Below are positions 1 through 9,118 of a stretch of 64,000 nucleotides of DNA, piece after piece (position 1 is the first letter of the stretch; each line of letters starts with the position of its first letter). Location of the stretch: the NCBI GenBank assembly GCA_903847205.1, contig CAINDA010000045.1, positions 62,001 to 126,000 on the forward strand. Direction: 5' to 3'. This DNA comes from an uncultured Bacteroidota bacterium (lineage in GTDB: Bacteria; Bacteroidota; Bacteroidia; 2-12-FULL-35-15). The translations under genes and the position numbers were made by a program. Below the pieces are notes generated by a model that had not been told where the DNA came from, did no database searches, and saw nothing but the letters and a program-made list of their open reading frames with translations.

Positions 1-1
1 A

Positions 2-856
2 GCCAAACTTACGGAAGCCGGGAAAAAATTAGCTGATAATTTAAGACAGATTACCGGACTTCAAAAAGACACATCGATGATCTCGGAAAACTGCCATAGG
101 TTTGTATCAAAGTATGATCAGCTCAATCAAATAAACGAACAACTGTTAGACAAATACAATCATTTATTAGCCGGCAATGCAGCCGACACTAAAAAACTAT
201 CGGGCGAATTACAATTAACGCAGGAACAGCTTCTCAAAAAGCAGGATGAATTAAAACTGCTGGAAACACAGTTAAATGCTCAAAAGAAAAATCTGGAGGA
301 ACTCACTGCAGAGTTAAAAAAACGCGAAGCACGTGTTACCGAATTAGAAGGCGTTCTTAAAAAGAAAGACGATGCTGTTAACGATTTAAAGAAAAAATTA
401 ACCGATGCCCTATTCGGCTTTGAAGGCAAGGGCTTGACCATTACTCAGAAAAACGGTAAGGTATATGTTTCGATGGAGGAAAATCTTTTGTTCGCATCCG
501 GCAGCACAACTGTGGAAGCAAAGGGCATTGAAGCATTAAAAAAAGTAGCAAAGGTGCTTGAACAGAATTCTGATATAAATATTTTAATTGAAGGGCACAC
601 TGATGATGTGCCAATGACGGGTAAAGGAGATATAAAAGACAATTGGGATTTAAGCGTAATGCGGGCTACCTCTATTGTTAAAATAATTACTAAAAACAGC
701 TCTGTAGATTCCAGAAGACTTACAGCAGCCGGACGAGGAGAGTATTTTCCCATTGACCCCGCAAAAACTGCTGAAGCGCGCAAGAAAAACCGCAGAACCG
801 AAATTATTTTAACTCCGAAATTAGACGAACTTTTCAAAGTTCTGGAAACAAACTAA
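2..856 (+). CDS. OmpA-family peptidoglycan-binding protein, 5'-truncated by window
   Basis: The frame is open from base 2, so the gene begins before the window; the first internal ATG (77) is not a credible start. The first half of the visible protein is a Lys/Glu/Gln/Leu-rich coiled coil (about residues 25-130). The last ~120 residues are an OmpA C-terminal domain: a conserved core with EGHTDD, then NWDLS, a Ser-Arg-Leu/AAGRGE stretch and KKNRRTEI. This fold binds the peptide of peptidoglycan and tethers outer-membrane or motor proteins to the wall. The upstream part could hold a lipobox or signal peptide but is not visible. It is convergent with the T9SS gene downstream; a 7-bp hairpin (864-881) lies between them. 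Family call is secure; specific role unknown. Confidence 0.9.
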   Translation, partial: AKLTEAGKKLADNLRQITGLQKDTSMISENCHRFVSKYDQLNQINEQLLDKYNHLLAGNAADTKKLSGELQLTQEQLLKKQDELKLLETQLNAQKKNLEELTAELKKREARVTELEGVLKKKDDAVNDLKKKLTDALFGFEGKGLTITQKNGKVYVSMEENLLFASGSTTVEAKGIEALKKVAKVLEQNSDINILIEGHTDDVPMTGKGDIKDNWDLSVMRATSIVKIITKNSSVDSRRLTAAGRGEYFPIDPAKTAEARKKNRRTEIILTPKLDELFKVLETN

Positions 857-920
857 TACAGCAATCCAAAACTATTTGGATAGATACTATTTCCGGCATC
901 TGATTTTTTAAAACAGAAGA

Positions 921-3900
921 TTATCTGATTAAGGTAACAACACCTTTGTAGCTGTGTTTTTTGTTTTTAAAATCAGTAACGTTAACCGAATACACATACA
1001 CATCGTGCTGAGCAGTATCACTGCCGTGATTTGCCTTACCGTCCCACCCTTTGCTCATATCATTGGAATAAAAAATTAAATTTCCCCAGCGGTCAAATAT
1101 CATCATTTCATATTCTTTAATGAATATTCCTCTTCCTAAAAAAGTATCGTTTATACCGTCGTCATTGGGAGTAAAGGTATTGGGAATATAAAATAAAAAA
1201 TCCGGTTCAATTACAATGGTTTGATACGCTGTGTCAGCACAGTTATACTGAGTGGAAGCGATGAGTGTGATTAGATAAGTTCCGGTATCGGCATAGGTAT
1301 GGGGAAGCGGATTTTTTATGACGGCCGTATCCAAATCACCGAAATTCCAATGCCAATAGTTTGTGCCGACAGATTGATCTGTTACCGAAATTACAGGGTT
1401 CACAATGCTTACGCTGCCCGGCAATGCGGAAAACACTGCCTCCGGGTTTGGGTATACTGTGATATAATTATTCTTTGTCTTTATACTTGAGCATCCGCTG
1501 TCGGAAGTCACTTTTAAAGTAACATTCAATAACGCCGGAGAAAAAACAGATGTATCTATATAGCACTTCCGCGGATTTTGTAAGCTGACTGCAGGGCTTC
1601 CATCACCAAAATTCCATAGCCAGGCCGCATTGGTACCCGGCGCTGAAGAAGGAATGTTATGAAAATTTACGCAGAGAGGTTCGCATCCAATAGTATCGTC
1701 TGCTGAAAAATTAACAACCGGATTTGGATTTACAAAAACAACTTTTGTGATAGAATCGGGGCAGCCGAAATTTGTCACAACTAATAGCTGGACAATGTAA
1801 GAACCAGCTCCCGCATAAAGATGGGAAGTGTTTTTATTCGTATTCAGCGGACTGCCGTCAGCAAAATTCCACCCCCATGAATGTATAGTATCCGTTGGTG
1901 GAATGTGAGAGGAGTCTGAGAAATACACCGTCGATCCATCGCAAACATTCTGTGCAGCGATTGCAGCATGAGGCAGAGGATGCACCACAGTACTTTTCGA
2001 AACCGTGTCCTTGCAGCCGTTATTAGTTGTAACAATAAGCGAAACAGTATGGATGCCGGTATTTGCATAAATGTGCGCCGGGTTTGGATTCGCATTCGGC
2101 GATGAGCCGTCTCCGAAATTCCAGGAACAGCTTGCAATGCTTCCGCTTGAAACAATGGAGGAATCATTGAAATTCATTGCCTGATTTAAACACACATTTG
2201 TAAAAACAAACCGGGCAACGGGAATTGGGAAGGCCGTAATTGGGTGGGTTATCGTATCGGGGCAGCCTAGATTAGATGAATGGGTAATGAGAGTAACCTG
2301 ATAATTTCCCGGTACTGAATAAATATGGGATGGGCTCCACACAGTTGTATTTACAGGACTTCCATCGCCAAAATTCCATGACCAGCCTGCGGTACTGCCC
2401 ATTGCCGGACTGATTGTTGAATTTGTAAAATGTGCTGAATCATACAAACAAATGCTGCTGAATGCAAAAGCAGAAACGGGTGCGTCAAATGTTTTCGCAG
2501 AAACGGTGACTGCATCCGTACACCCATCTGACGATGTTGTTACTAAAGTAACAGTATTAATTCCTGCTGCTGAATAATAATGAGGCGGGCTCTGCGCATT
2601 ACTTGTTGGGCTTGCATCGCCAAATTGCCACAGATAATTTGCAATTGATGCAGTGTTGTTAATTGTTGATGTGTTTGTAAAATGAATAGTATCGCCTAAA
2701 CATACATCGCTGTGTGTAAAGCTTGCCACAGGATTATAATAAACATGAACCGGTTTAATAATAGTATCGAGACATCCAAAACTATTGCTTATGATTAAGG
2801 ATGTATTGTAAATTCCTCCGGCAGCATATTGGTGAGAAGGATTTAGTAAATTACTAAAAGGGCTGCTATCGCCGAAATTCCATGTCCTTAAAGAAATTGT
2901 TCCGGAAGCAGTAAAGGAGCTGTCCGTAAACTGTGTGGGATTTCCGGCGCAGACGCTTGTATTGCGGAACCCTGCATTCGGTTTTGGATAAATTGTTACT
3001 GATACACTGCCGCTGGCCGCCACACTGCATGCTGTGGAACTTGCGTCCTGCACACTTATCAGCGTATAGGTAAATGAGGCGGGCGCTCCTGTTGATACGG
3101 GCAGGGTTACACTGTTTCCGCTGGTAGTGGTTATTGTCTGGCTGGCCCCGCCGTTGATGCTGTAAGTAAAGGTATAAGGCGCAGTACTGCCCGATCCTGT
3201 AAAGGTGATCAAAGGGGCTGCATCATATTGACATACTGTTGCTGTGCCGCTGATAATGGCTGCCGGCAGTGGATTTATGGTTATTACGGCGCTGCCTGCT
3301 GCTGTGTTGCTGCAGTTTGATACACTTGCATCCTGCACACTTACTAAAGCATAAGTAAATATTCCGGCTGCATTTGCTGCTGCTGAAATACTCACGCTGT
3401 TCCCGCTGCTGGTAGTGATTGTTTGGCTGGCCCCGCCGTTAAGAGTGTAGGTGAAGGTATATGGAGCTGTACCTGCTGCCCCCGTAAATGCAATACTTGG
3501 CGCCGCTCCATTTTCACATAAGGCTGTTGTGCCGCTTATAGCTGCTGTTGGCAGGGGATTCACTGTTACACTCATTGAACCGCTGTGAGTGCAGGAATTT
3601 TCGCTTACATCTAGCGTGATATTTTTACTGCCTCCTGAAGCCCAGTTAACTGTGTAGGGGCCCTGACCAGATCCTGAAACAATAGCTCCTCCGTTAAAAT
3701 CCCAATTGTAAACTGCGCTTCCCGATCCGCTTCCAATATAAGTAACAGTGGAATTTGCACCATCGCAGACAGGAGAAACAACAGTAAATACAGCAGTAGG
3801 GGCTGAGGGGATTACCATAGATAATAATATAAATCCATCGCCGCCTTTGGTTGAACCATTCCCTCCGTTTGAAGCACCTGATGGAAGATCTAGATCTGCG

Positions 3901-4727
3901 CTATTGCCCGCGGTCTGCCCAGTACCATTCGTTATTGTTGTATTGGTGCCGGAGGAAAAACAGCCGCCACCGCCGCCACCGCATGCACCGCAGTCACAGC
4001 CAGTTGCCACTCCACCGCCAGTGCCGCCGTTATATCCGCCGCCACCGCCGCCACCGCCGCCACCGTCCCCGCTTTTATTTGCCCCCTGATCTCCATTGCC
4101 ATTTGCGCTGGCTCCCGAAACACCAAACGAAGAACAAGAACCTGGTGAAGGATTCCCATCCTGGCCGCCACCACCGCCGATTGCACCACTGCTAAACTGC
4201 CCGCCTCCACTCCCGCCGCCACCACCGCCAGCTACTAACCAAGGGGTTGCACCACTGTATAATGCAGCGGCCCCGCCGCCACCGCCGCCGCCACCCGAAC
4301 ACCCGGAACAGCCTGCATTACCACCGTTTCCGCCGCCAACTAATCCATTACCCCATCCTGTGCTCCCACCAGGAGCACAGGATGCACATTGTCCGCCGGG
4401 GCCAGCACCGCCCCCCACTATTAGGGTAATAACCTGACCAGGAACAACAGTAAGATCACTTTCTACAAAAGCACCCCCACCACCCACTGCCCCAGGGTAA
4501 TCATCACCTCCGCCACCGCTGCCTCCCCCTCCCCAGGCTTTAACATGAATAGTATATACGCAGGATGGTACGGTAAAAGTTTGAACACCTCCTGTATAAG
4601 GAAATGGAAAGATGGTTTGTGACAAACTGATTGTGCTGGTAAAAAATAATAAAATAAAAACACTTGTTCCTGCAAGATATTGTACTGAAAAAAAAGGCGG
4701 TAAATTAAAGTGTTTCGATTTTTTCAT
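921..4727 (-). CDS. Glycine-rich, multi-PKD surface protein with T9SS type B sorting domain
   Basis: 1268 residues. The N-terminus has a signal peptide (to about residue 36). Residues ~65-300 form an extreme glycine-rich block introduced by a 'FTVP...VKAWGGGG' strand, like the glycine-rich domain of bacterial surface proteins and of ALK/LTK receptors. Two ~90-residue near-identical Ig-like repeats follow (DNA about 3000-3560), then roughly seven PKD domains with the W-x-FGDGSP signature. The last ~90 residues are a CHU_C / gliding-motility-associated domain (IPNTFTPNDDGIND..., FDRWGN, GWDG), the type B signal for export by T9SS and surface attachment. Likely an adhesin or matrix protein; the ligand is unknown. 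No other gene shares its transcript on the minus strand except the decayed ORF just upstream. Confidence 0.9.
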   Translation of the reverse strand: MKKSKHFNLPPFFSVQYLAGTSVFILLFFTSTISLSQTIFPFPYTGGVQTFTVPSCVYTIHVKAWGGGGSGGGGDDYPGAVGGGGAFVESDLTVVPGQVITLIVGGGAGPGGQCASCAPGGSTGWGNGLVGGGNGGNAGCSGCSGGGGGGGGAAALYSGATPWLVAGGGGGGSGGGQFSSGAIGGGGGQDGNPSPGSCSSFGVSGASANGNGDQGANKSGDGGGGGGGGGGYNGGTGGGVATGCDCGACGGGGGGCFSSGTNTTITNGTGQTAGNSADLDLPSGASNGGNGSTKGGDGFILLSMVIPSAPTAVFTVVSPVCDGANSTVTYIGSGSGSAVYNWDFNGGAIVSGSGQGPYTVNWASGGSKNITLDVSENSCTHSGSMSVTVNPLPTAAISGTTALCENGAAPSIAFTGAAGTAPYTFTYTLNGGASQTITTSSGNSVSISAAANAAGIFTYALVSVQDASVSNCSNTAAGSAVITINPLPAAIISGTATVCQYDAAPLITFTGSGSTAPYTFTYSINGGASQTITTTSGNSVTLPVSTGAPASFTYTLISVQDASSTACSVAASGSVSVTIYPKPNAGFRNTSVCAGNPTQFTDSSFTASGTISLRTWNFGDSSPFSNLLNPSHQYAAGGIYNTSLIISNSFGCLDTIIKPVHVYYNPVASFTHSDVCLGDTIHFTNTSTINNTASIANYLWQFGDASPTSNAQSPPHYYSAAGINTVTLVTTSSDGCTDAVTVSAKTFDAPVSAFAFSSICLYDSAHFTNSTISPAMGSTAGWSWNFGDGSPVNTTVWSPSHIYSVPGNYQVTLITHSSNLGCPDTITHPITAFPIPVARFVFTNVCLNQAMNFNDSSIVSSGSIASCSWNFGDGSSPNANPNPAHIYANTGIHTVSLIVTTNNGCKDTVSKSTVVHPLPHAAIAAQNVCDGSTVYFSDSSHIPPTDTIHSWGWNFADGSPLNTNKNTSHLYAGAGSYIVQLLVVTNFGCPDSITKVVFVNPNPVVNFSADDTIGCEPLCVNFHNIPSSAPGTNAAWLWNFGDGSPAVSLQNPRKCYIDTSVFSPALLNVTLKVTSDSGCSSIKTKNNYITVYPNPEAVFSALPGSVSIVNPVISVTDQSVGTNYWHWNFGDLDTAVIKNPLPHTYADTGTYLITLIASTQYNCADTAYQTIVIEPDFLFYIPNTFTPNDDGINDTFLGRGIFIKEYEMMIFDRWGNLIFYSNDMSKGWDGKANHGSDTAQHDVYVYSVNVTDFKNKKHSYKGVVTLIR

Positions 4728-4743
4728 CCTTATTTTTTACTTT

Positions 4744-5142
4744 TTAAAAATTTACTCCTCCAAAATTATGCAATATCATTCGATTATCTCGCGACCACAT
4801 AAAAGGATAATTTGACACAATCTGAATCTCTCTTTGTTCAAGCCAGAAGGAACAGCCCACATAACCGACAGAAGAAGGTACTGTAATAGTAACAATAGAA
4901 TTCGCTGCAATTGTAAATGGAGCCGACCAGCCCTGAAGGGGAACTGTAACTGTGCCGGCAGTATTTACTGATGCTGGAATGTAAAGTATAAAAGTTGATC
5001 AGGATACCTTAATTTGCCCTGCATGACTTACCCAGAAATAGTTGCCGCGATTAGTAAAATGCTGCGATAACATTTTTCCAGGAAGACAAAACAAGAGTAT
5101 TAAACCAAAAAGGACAGTTGAGAATATTCTTTAAATTTTCAT
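4744..5142 (-). pseudogene. Decayed N-terminus of an IgGFc-binding-like T9SS surface protein
   Basis: On the minus strand, an ATG at 5142 is followed after two codons by TAA, then in the same frame by a hydrophobic signal-like stretch, a 'NRGNYFWVSHAG' segment, a TGA, and then 'TFILYIPASVNTAGTV' and 'PLQGWSAPFTIAANS', ending near 4744. This pattern matches the start of the IgGFc-binding-type N-terminal domain common in Bacteroidota T9SS type B proteins. Two in-frame stops and a total length of only ~130 codons indicate a dead remnant; the rest of the protein is missing. It sits just upstream of, and in the same orientation as, the large glycine-rich/PKD gene, so it may be the relic of a neighbour or of that gene's former N-terminus. 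The translation is read directly; the family match is from memory. Confidence 0.6.
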
Positions 5143-5462
5143 CCTTTTGAATTTAACGCTTTTTATCTGCAGCAAATTACAGATTTCTAAATTACAATAT
5201 TCAATTTAATACGCAGATGCAGTGCGGCTTAAAAAGGTTGTATTAAATATACCCTCTTTCGGGGTTTTATTATTCACACAGATAAAGGGAATCAGAGAAA
5301 ATTATACATCAATAAAAAATCCAGCAAGAGTCAAACACAAAATAGCCTTGAGCCTCATCCAGATTGCCTGGATTCAATAACAATATTTCTTAACGAGCCG
5401 AAATTCGCATCAGGGTATAAAACTCTAAATAAATTTGCGGAATAAAAGATTCGGAATAAAAA
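5143..5462. other. Intergenic stretch without recognised gene
   Basis: About 320 bases between the pseudogene and radC. It is AT-rich and has no ORF with coding character on either strand. A short ACCC/GGGT hairpin followed by T residues (near 5252-5270) could be a weak terminator. Nothing else is recognised. Confidence 0.4.
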
Positions 5463-6161
5463 TCAAATCACTCCCTCATCTGCAAAACTGTAAAAACTGT
5501 TTTCCGAAATTATCAAATGATCAAGCAATTGTATTTCCATTATTCTGCCTGCTTCTTTTATGTTTTTAGTGATTTTTAAGTCCGCGTCGCTTGGTTTTAA
5601 ATTGCCTGAAGGGTGATTATGGCAGATAATAATAGAGCTTGCATAATTTTCGCAGGCTGCCTTAAAAATTATTTTTGTATCAACCACAGTGCCTGAAACA
5701 CCTCCGCGGCTGATTAATTCTTTTTTGATAAATGAATTAGCTCTGTTCAGCATCAAAAGCCAAAACTCTTCATGCGGTAAATCAGCCATGAAAGGTTTCA
5801 TTATTTCAAATGCATCTTTACTTGTAACTATTTTTTCGCGCTTTACTATTTCCGTTTCTTTTCTTCTTCTTCCAAGCTCAAGTGCTGCAATAATACTGAT
5901 TGCCTTTGCCTCTCCGATGCCTTTAAATCTACAGAGTTCGGAAACCGTAAGTTTTCCTAATTCATTTAAATTATTGCCAGTACTTGCTAATATCCGCTTG
6001 GAAAGCTCAACTGCAGTTTCATCCCTGCTTCCCGAACCGATTAAAATTGCAATCAATTCTGCTTCGGTAAGTACATGCCTTCCTTTATCCAATAATTTTT
6101 CACGGGGACGGTCTTCCTCCGCCCATGATTTTATTCCGGATAATTGTTTGTAGTTTTCCAT
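5463..6161 (-). CDS. radC: RadC-family JAB-domain protein
   Basis: 232 residues from the ATG at 6161. This start is preferred over the upstream ATG at 6194 because family members begin at 'YKQLSGIKSWAEEDRPRE'. The N-terminal half carries a helix-hairpin-helix-like region (FKGIGEAKA, about 79-87). The C-terminal half is a JAB/MPN metalloprotease-like domain with HNHPSG at 181-186 and the following SDAD ending in Asp194, the JAMM zinc-ligand set. RadC was named for a DNA-repair phenotype later withdrawn; its activity is unsettled and many copies sit on mobile elements. This one lies between core genes and is probably chromosomal. It is read in the same direction as, and after, rpsT, but a strong terminator separates them. 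Confidence 0.92.
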   Translation of the reverse strand: MENYKQLSGIKSWAEEDRPREKLLDKGRHVLTEAELIAILIGSGSRDETAVELSKRILASTGNNLNELGKLTVSELCRFKGIGEAKAISIIAALELGRRRKETEIVKREKIVTSKDAFEIMKPFMADLPHEEFWLLMLNRANSFIKKELISRGGVSGTVVDTKIIFKAACENYASSIIICHNHPSGNLKPSDADLKITKNIKEAGRIMEIQLLDHLIISENSFYSFADEGVI

Positions 6162-6195
6162 TAACGAGATTCTTAAATGTAAAAATAAAAGCACA

Positions 6196-6223
6196 AAAAA
6201 GGCTCCGCACCAGCAGAGCCTTT
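6196..6223 (-). terminator. Intrinsic terminator after rpsT
   Basis: An 8-bp perfect stem AAAGGCTC/GAGCCTTT (6198-6205 with 6216-6223) has a 10-nt loop and, on the minus strand, is followed by a run of T. It lies just downstream of rpsT. Confidence 0.8.
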
Positions 6224-6260
6224 ATTTATTCGAAATACAGGAATTAAATCCTGATACTTA

Positions 6261-6521
6261 TTATTTACTTTTTAAAGCGTTAACTTTCTTGGTCAGCTTT
6301 GATTTTAAGTTAGCTGCTTTATTCTTATGAATCACGCTCTTTTTAGCTAATTTGTCAACCATTGCAATAACCTTAGGAAGTTTTTCAGAAGCAGAAGCTT
6401 TAACTTCATCGTTTCTTAATTCTTTCACCGCGTTACGCATTGTTTTTGCCTGATAACGGTTAGTTAATCTTTTAGCATCGTTAGAACGGATTCTTTTGAT
6501 ACTTGATTTGTGATTTGCCAT
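6261..6521 (-). CDS. rpsT: 30S ribosomal protein S20
   Basis: 86 residues, very Lys/Arg/Ala rich, starting '[12 protein letters not shown]', the canonical S20 N-terminus. S20 binds 16S rRNA (helices 9, 11 and 44) early in small-subunit assembly. Length matches the family (85-90). It lies between tRNA-Glu and its own terminator on the minus strand. No frameshift or oddity is seen. Confidence 0.97.
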   Translation of the reverse strand: MANHKSSIKRIRSNDAKRLTNRYQAKTMRNAVKELRNDEVKASASEKLPKVIAMVDKLAKKSVIHKNKAANLKSKLTKKVNALKSK

Positions 6522-6595
6522 CTTTTGTTTTTTTACCTGTTCTGTTATTGGTTATTTTTAACTAATAACAATTTTTCAATTAAATAATTACTTAG

Positions 6596-6667
6596 TAGCC
6601 CGTAGGGGAATCGAACCCCTCTTACCAGGATGAAAACCTGGCGTCCTAACCCCTAGACGAACGGGCC
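6596..6667 (-). tRNA. tRNA-Glu (UUC anticodon)
   Basis: 72-nt cloverleaf on the minus strand. The acceptor stem GGCCCGT/ACGGGCT pairs fully with a G-U at the end. The anticodon stem CCAGG/CCTGG holds a seven-base loop with anticodon TTC. The T arm has the GTTCGATTC core. CCA is not encoded. It lies just upstream of rpsT and may be co-transcribed. Confidence 0.95.
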
Positions 6668-6738
6668 CAATATTTTTGGGAGTGCAAATGTAGGAGAAAA
6701 AACTATTTCCGCCAAATTTTTTAGTAAATTCTTTAAAA

Positions 6739-7431
6739 TCAATCTACCTCATCGCTGTCAACCTGGAAACGAAATCCTAATCTTTTCCCTGTTTTTATCT
6801 GCATATTCTCACTCGTCACCTGCATATCAGAAACTGAAATTTCCTTTATAGAATCGAACGGAGGGGTATATAAATCGAAATTCAGGCAGTACAAAATTGT
6901 TGATTCCAAAACAGCTTTGATTGCTTTTTCGTCAATTACAGCATGAACAAAATCATTATACAAAAATCCTAACTGGCGCTTGCCTTCTGCAAAATAATGA
7001 TTTTCTTTATTAATAAATACCCTTCCTATCATATAACCCAGATCATTCACCCTATTGTATCTGAATGAATCATTTAAAAAATTATAGATATTAATCATCC
7101 CGCAAAAAGAGCGTGCGGCATCTTCTTTTATGTAGGAGCTTCGCCACAGCTGATGAGATTTATCAAACTCAAAAATATTAGTATGCATTGAGAATATCAG
7201 CAAATCTCCCGCAATGCGCAATTCAAATTCAAACTCGCCCTTTTCCCTGTAATCAACGATTATACGCTGATCCATTTGATTCGCTTCTTTTTTTAAATCC
7301 GCTGCAATTGTAAAGGCTATGGATTTCATTTTATTGAAAGCTAAAAATGTTTTGGCGTAAACATCCTGCTTGATGCTCGATTTTTCCTTGAACGATTTTA
7401 AAATTAATTCGTGGGGAGTTTGTTTTTCCAT
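6739..7431 (-). CDS. Conserved hypothetical protein
   Basis: 230 residues with no signal peptide, no membrane segment and no motif I can name. It is mixed alpha/beta, with an acidic tail (DSDEVD). The N-terminal ~60 residues are helical and charged; the middle has short beta-like stretches (FEFELRIAGDLLIFSM). It lies between tRNA-Glu and proS, on the same strand as both, with 82 bases separating it from proS. Probably cytoplasmic and lineage-conserved; I do not recognise its function. Confidence 0.75.
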   Translation of the reverse strand: MEKQTPHELILKSFKEKSSIKQDVYAKTFLAFNKMKSIAFTIAADLKKEANQMDQRIIVDYREKGEFEFELRIAGDLLIFSMHTNIFEFDKSHQLWRSSYIKEDAARSFCGMINIYNFLNDSFRYNRVNDLGYMIGRVFINKENHYFAEGKRQLGFLYNDFVHAVIDEKAIKAVLESTILYCLNFDLYTPPFDSIKEISVSDMQVTSENMQIKTGKRLGFRFQVDSDEVD

Positions 7432-7513
7432 GTTAATTTTTTTTTCTGATTTTTTTCACCGCTTCAAAGAAAATATTCTTCAGACCTTAACAATATCAAG
7501 TTTTTTTATTGAT

Positions 7514-8989
7514 TTAATAAGCCTTTGCAAACACCACCCTTTGTGTTGAAGCCTTGCCGGAGTATATACACACCCCAGCCTCCTGCTTGTTATTTAAAGG
7601 GACGCAGCGTATGGTGGCTTTTGTTTCTTCTTTAATTTTTTGCTCTGTTTCAGGAGTCCCGTCCCAATGCGCCATTACAAAACCCGGGGTTTCTTCCAGG
7701 ATTCGCTTGAACTCATCGTAGGTATCTGCTTTATATGTTTTTGCTTCACGCATTGCCATTGCTTTATGAAACAAATTATCCTGTATCTGCTCCAGCAGAT
7801 GTTCAATTTTGTTTTCAATATCAGCCTGCTGCAGCGTTTCTTTTTCCATAGTATCTCTGCGGGCCACCTCAACAGTGCCATTCTCCAAATCCCGCCCGCC
7901 GATTGCTATCCGCACCGGAACGCCTTTTAATTCATACTCTGCAAATTTCCAGCCCGGGCGCTGTGTATCCCTGTCATCATATTTTACGCTAATTCCTTTG
8001 GCTTCCATCGCCTTTTTCATTTTCAACACCACTTCGCTTATTTGTTTCAGCTGCTCTTCGCCTTTATAAATAGGCACAATTACAACCTGAAACGGCGCTA
8101 ACTTGGGAGGAAGCACTAAACCTTTATCATCAGAATGAGACATCACCAAAGCACCCATTAACCGCGTGGATACACCCCATGACGAAGCCCACACGAAATC
8201 CTGTTTGCCTTCTTTGTTAGCAAACTTTACATCAAATGCTTTTGCAAAATTCTGTCCCAAAAAGTGCGACGTTCCCGCCTGCAGGGCTTTTCCATCCTGC
8301 ATCAAAGCTTCAATACAATATGTTTCTACTGCACCCGCAAAACGTTCGTTAGCTGTCTTAATGCCTTTAATTACCGGTATAGCCATCCATTTTTCAGCAA
8401 AATGTGCATATACTTCAAGCATTTGTTCTGTTTCTGAAACAGCCTCTTCAGAAGTTGCGTGAGCGGTGTGGCCTTCCTGCCATAAAAATTCGGTTGTTCT
8501 CAAAAACAAGCGGGTGCGCATTTCCCAGCGTACAACGTTTGCCCATTGATTAATCAATATCGGCAGATCTCTGTATGACTGCACCCAGCCCCGGTAAGTA
8601 TTCCAAATTATTGTTTCTGAGGTGGGGCGGATAATTAGTTCTTCATCAAGTTTTGCCGTTTCATCAACAATAATTCCGCTGCCGTCTTCCGCATTTTTCA
8701 AGCGGTAGTGCGTAACCACGGCACATTCCTTAGCAAACCCCTGAACGTGGCTGGCTTCTTTACTGAAAAATGATTTTGGGATGAACAAAGGAAAATACGC
8801 ATTTACATGACCAGTGTCTTTAAACATTTTGTCTAATGCCTGTTGCATTTTTTCCCAAATAGCATAGCCGTAGGGTTTAATCACCATACAGCCCTTTACA
8901 GCTGAATGCTCAGCCAAATCAGCTTTTACAACCAACTCGTTGTACCATTCGGAGTAGTTTTCTTCACGGGTTGATAATTCCTTGCTCAT
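7514..8989 (-). CDS. proS: Proline--tRNA ligase (eukaryote/archaeal type)
   Basis: 491 residues, the length of the short, editing-domain-less ProRS class. It charges tRNA-Pro with proline in the cytoplasm. The N-terminal part shows class II synthetase motifs: the PLFIPKSFF stretch, RPTSE (motif 2 region), [16 protein letters not shown], and later SWGVSTR(LM)[10 protein letters not shown] of motif 3. An anticodon-binding domain follows ([24 protein letters not shown]). The C-terminal zinc-like domain ends in a Tyr (FAKAY), typical of this subgroup. A TAnnTTTG box lies upstream (9044-9051). Confidence 0.96.
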   Translation of the reverse strand: MSKELSTREENYSEWYNELVVKADLAEHSAVKGCMVIKPYGYAIWEKMQQALDKMFKDTGHVNAYFPLFIPKSFFSKEASHVQGFAKECAVVTHYRLKNAEDGSGIIVDETAKLDEELIIRPTSETIIWNTYRGWVQSYRDLPILINQWANVVRWEMRTRLFLRTTEFLWQEGHTAHATSEEAVSETEQMLEVYAHFAEKWMAIPVIKGIKTANERFAGAVETYCIEALMQDGKALQAGTSHFLGQNFAKAFDVKFANKEGKQDFVWASSWGVSTRLMGALVMSHSDDKGLVLPPKLAPFQVVIVPIYKGEEQLKQISEVVLKMKKAMEAKGISVKYDDRDTQRPGWKFAEYELKGVPVRIAIGGRDLENGTVEVARRDTMEKETLQQADIENKIEHLLEQIQDNLFHKAMAMREAKTYKADTYDEFKRILEETPGFVMAHWDGTPETEQKIKEETKATIRCVPLNNKQEAGVCIYSGKASTQRVVFAKAY

Positions 8990-9043
8990 CTTAGATTATT
9001 TGTGGTATAGTATTTGTAATTTTACATTCGACTTTAATATTCG

Positions 9044-9051
9044 CAAAAATA
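9044..9051 (-). promoter_or_regulatory. Probable -7 box for proS
   Basis: TATTTTTG on the minus strand fits the Bacteroidota -7 consensus TAnnTTTG, 55 bases upstream of the proS ATG. No clear TTTG -33 element at the expected distance, so the call is moderate. Confidence 0.45.
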
Positions 9052-9118
9052 GAAAATTAAATCTTTTGCTGATGACTTTGTCAAATTAAAAGCATCCCCA
9101 AACATAAAACAGAATCAA

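Noticed and set aside
864-881. ATCCAAA/TTTGGAT hairpin between convergent genes considered as a terminator
   Set aside because: AT-rich seven-base stem without a T-run on either strand; too weak to call.
3748-4437. Proline/His-rich open frames on the plus strand opposite the glycine-rich block
   Set aside because: They are antisense shadows of GGN codons; the opposite frame is a complete T9SS protein with signal peptide and sorting domain.
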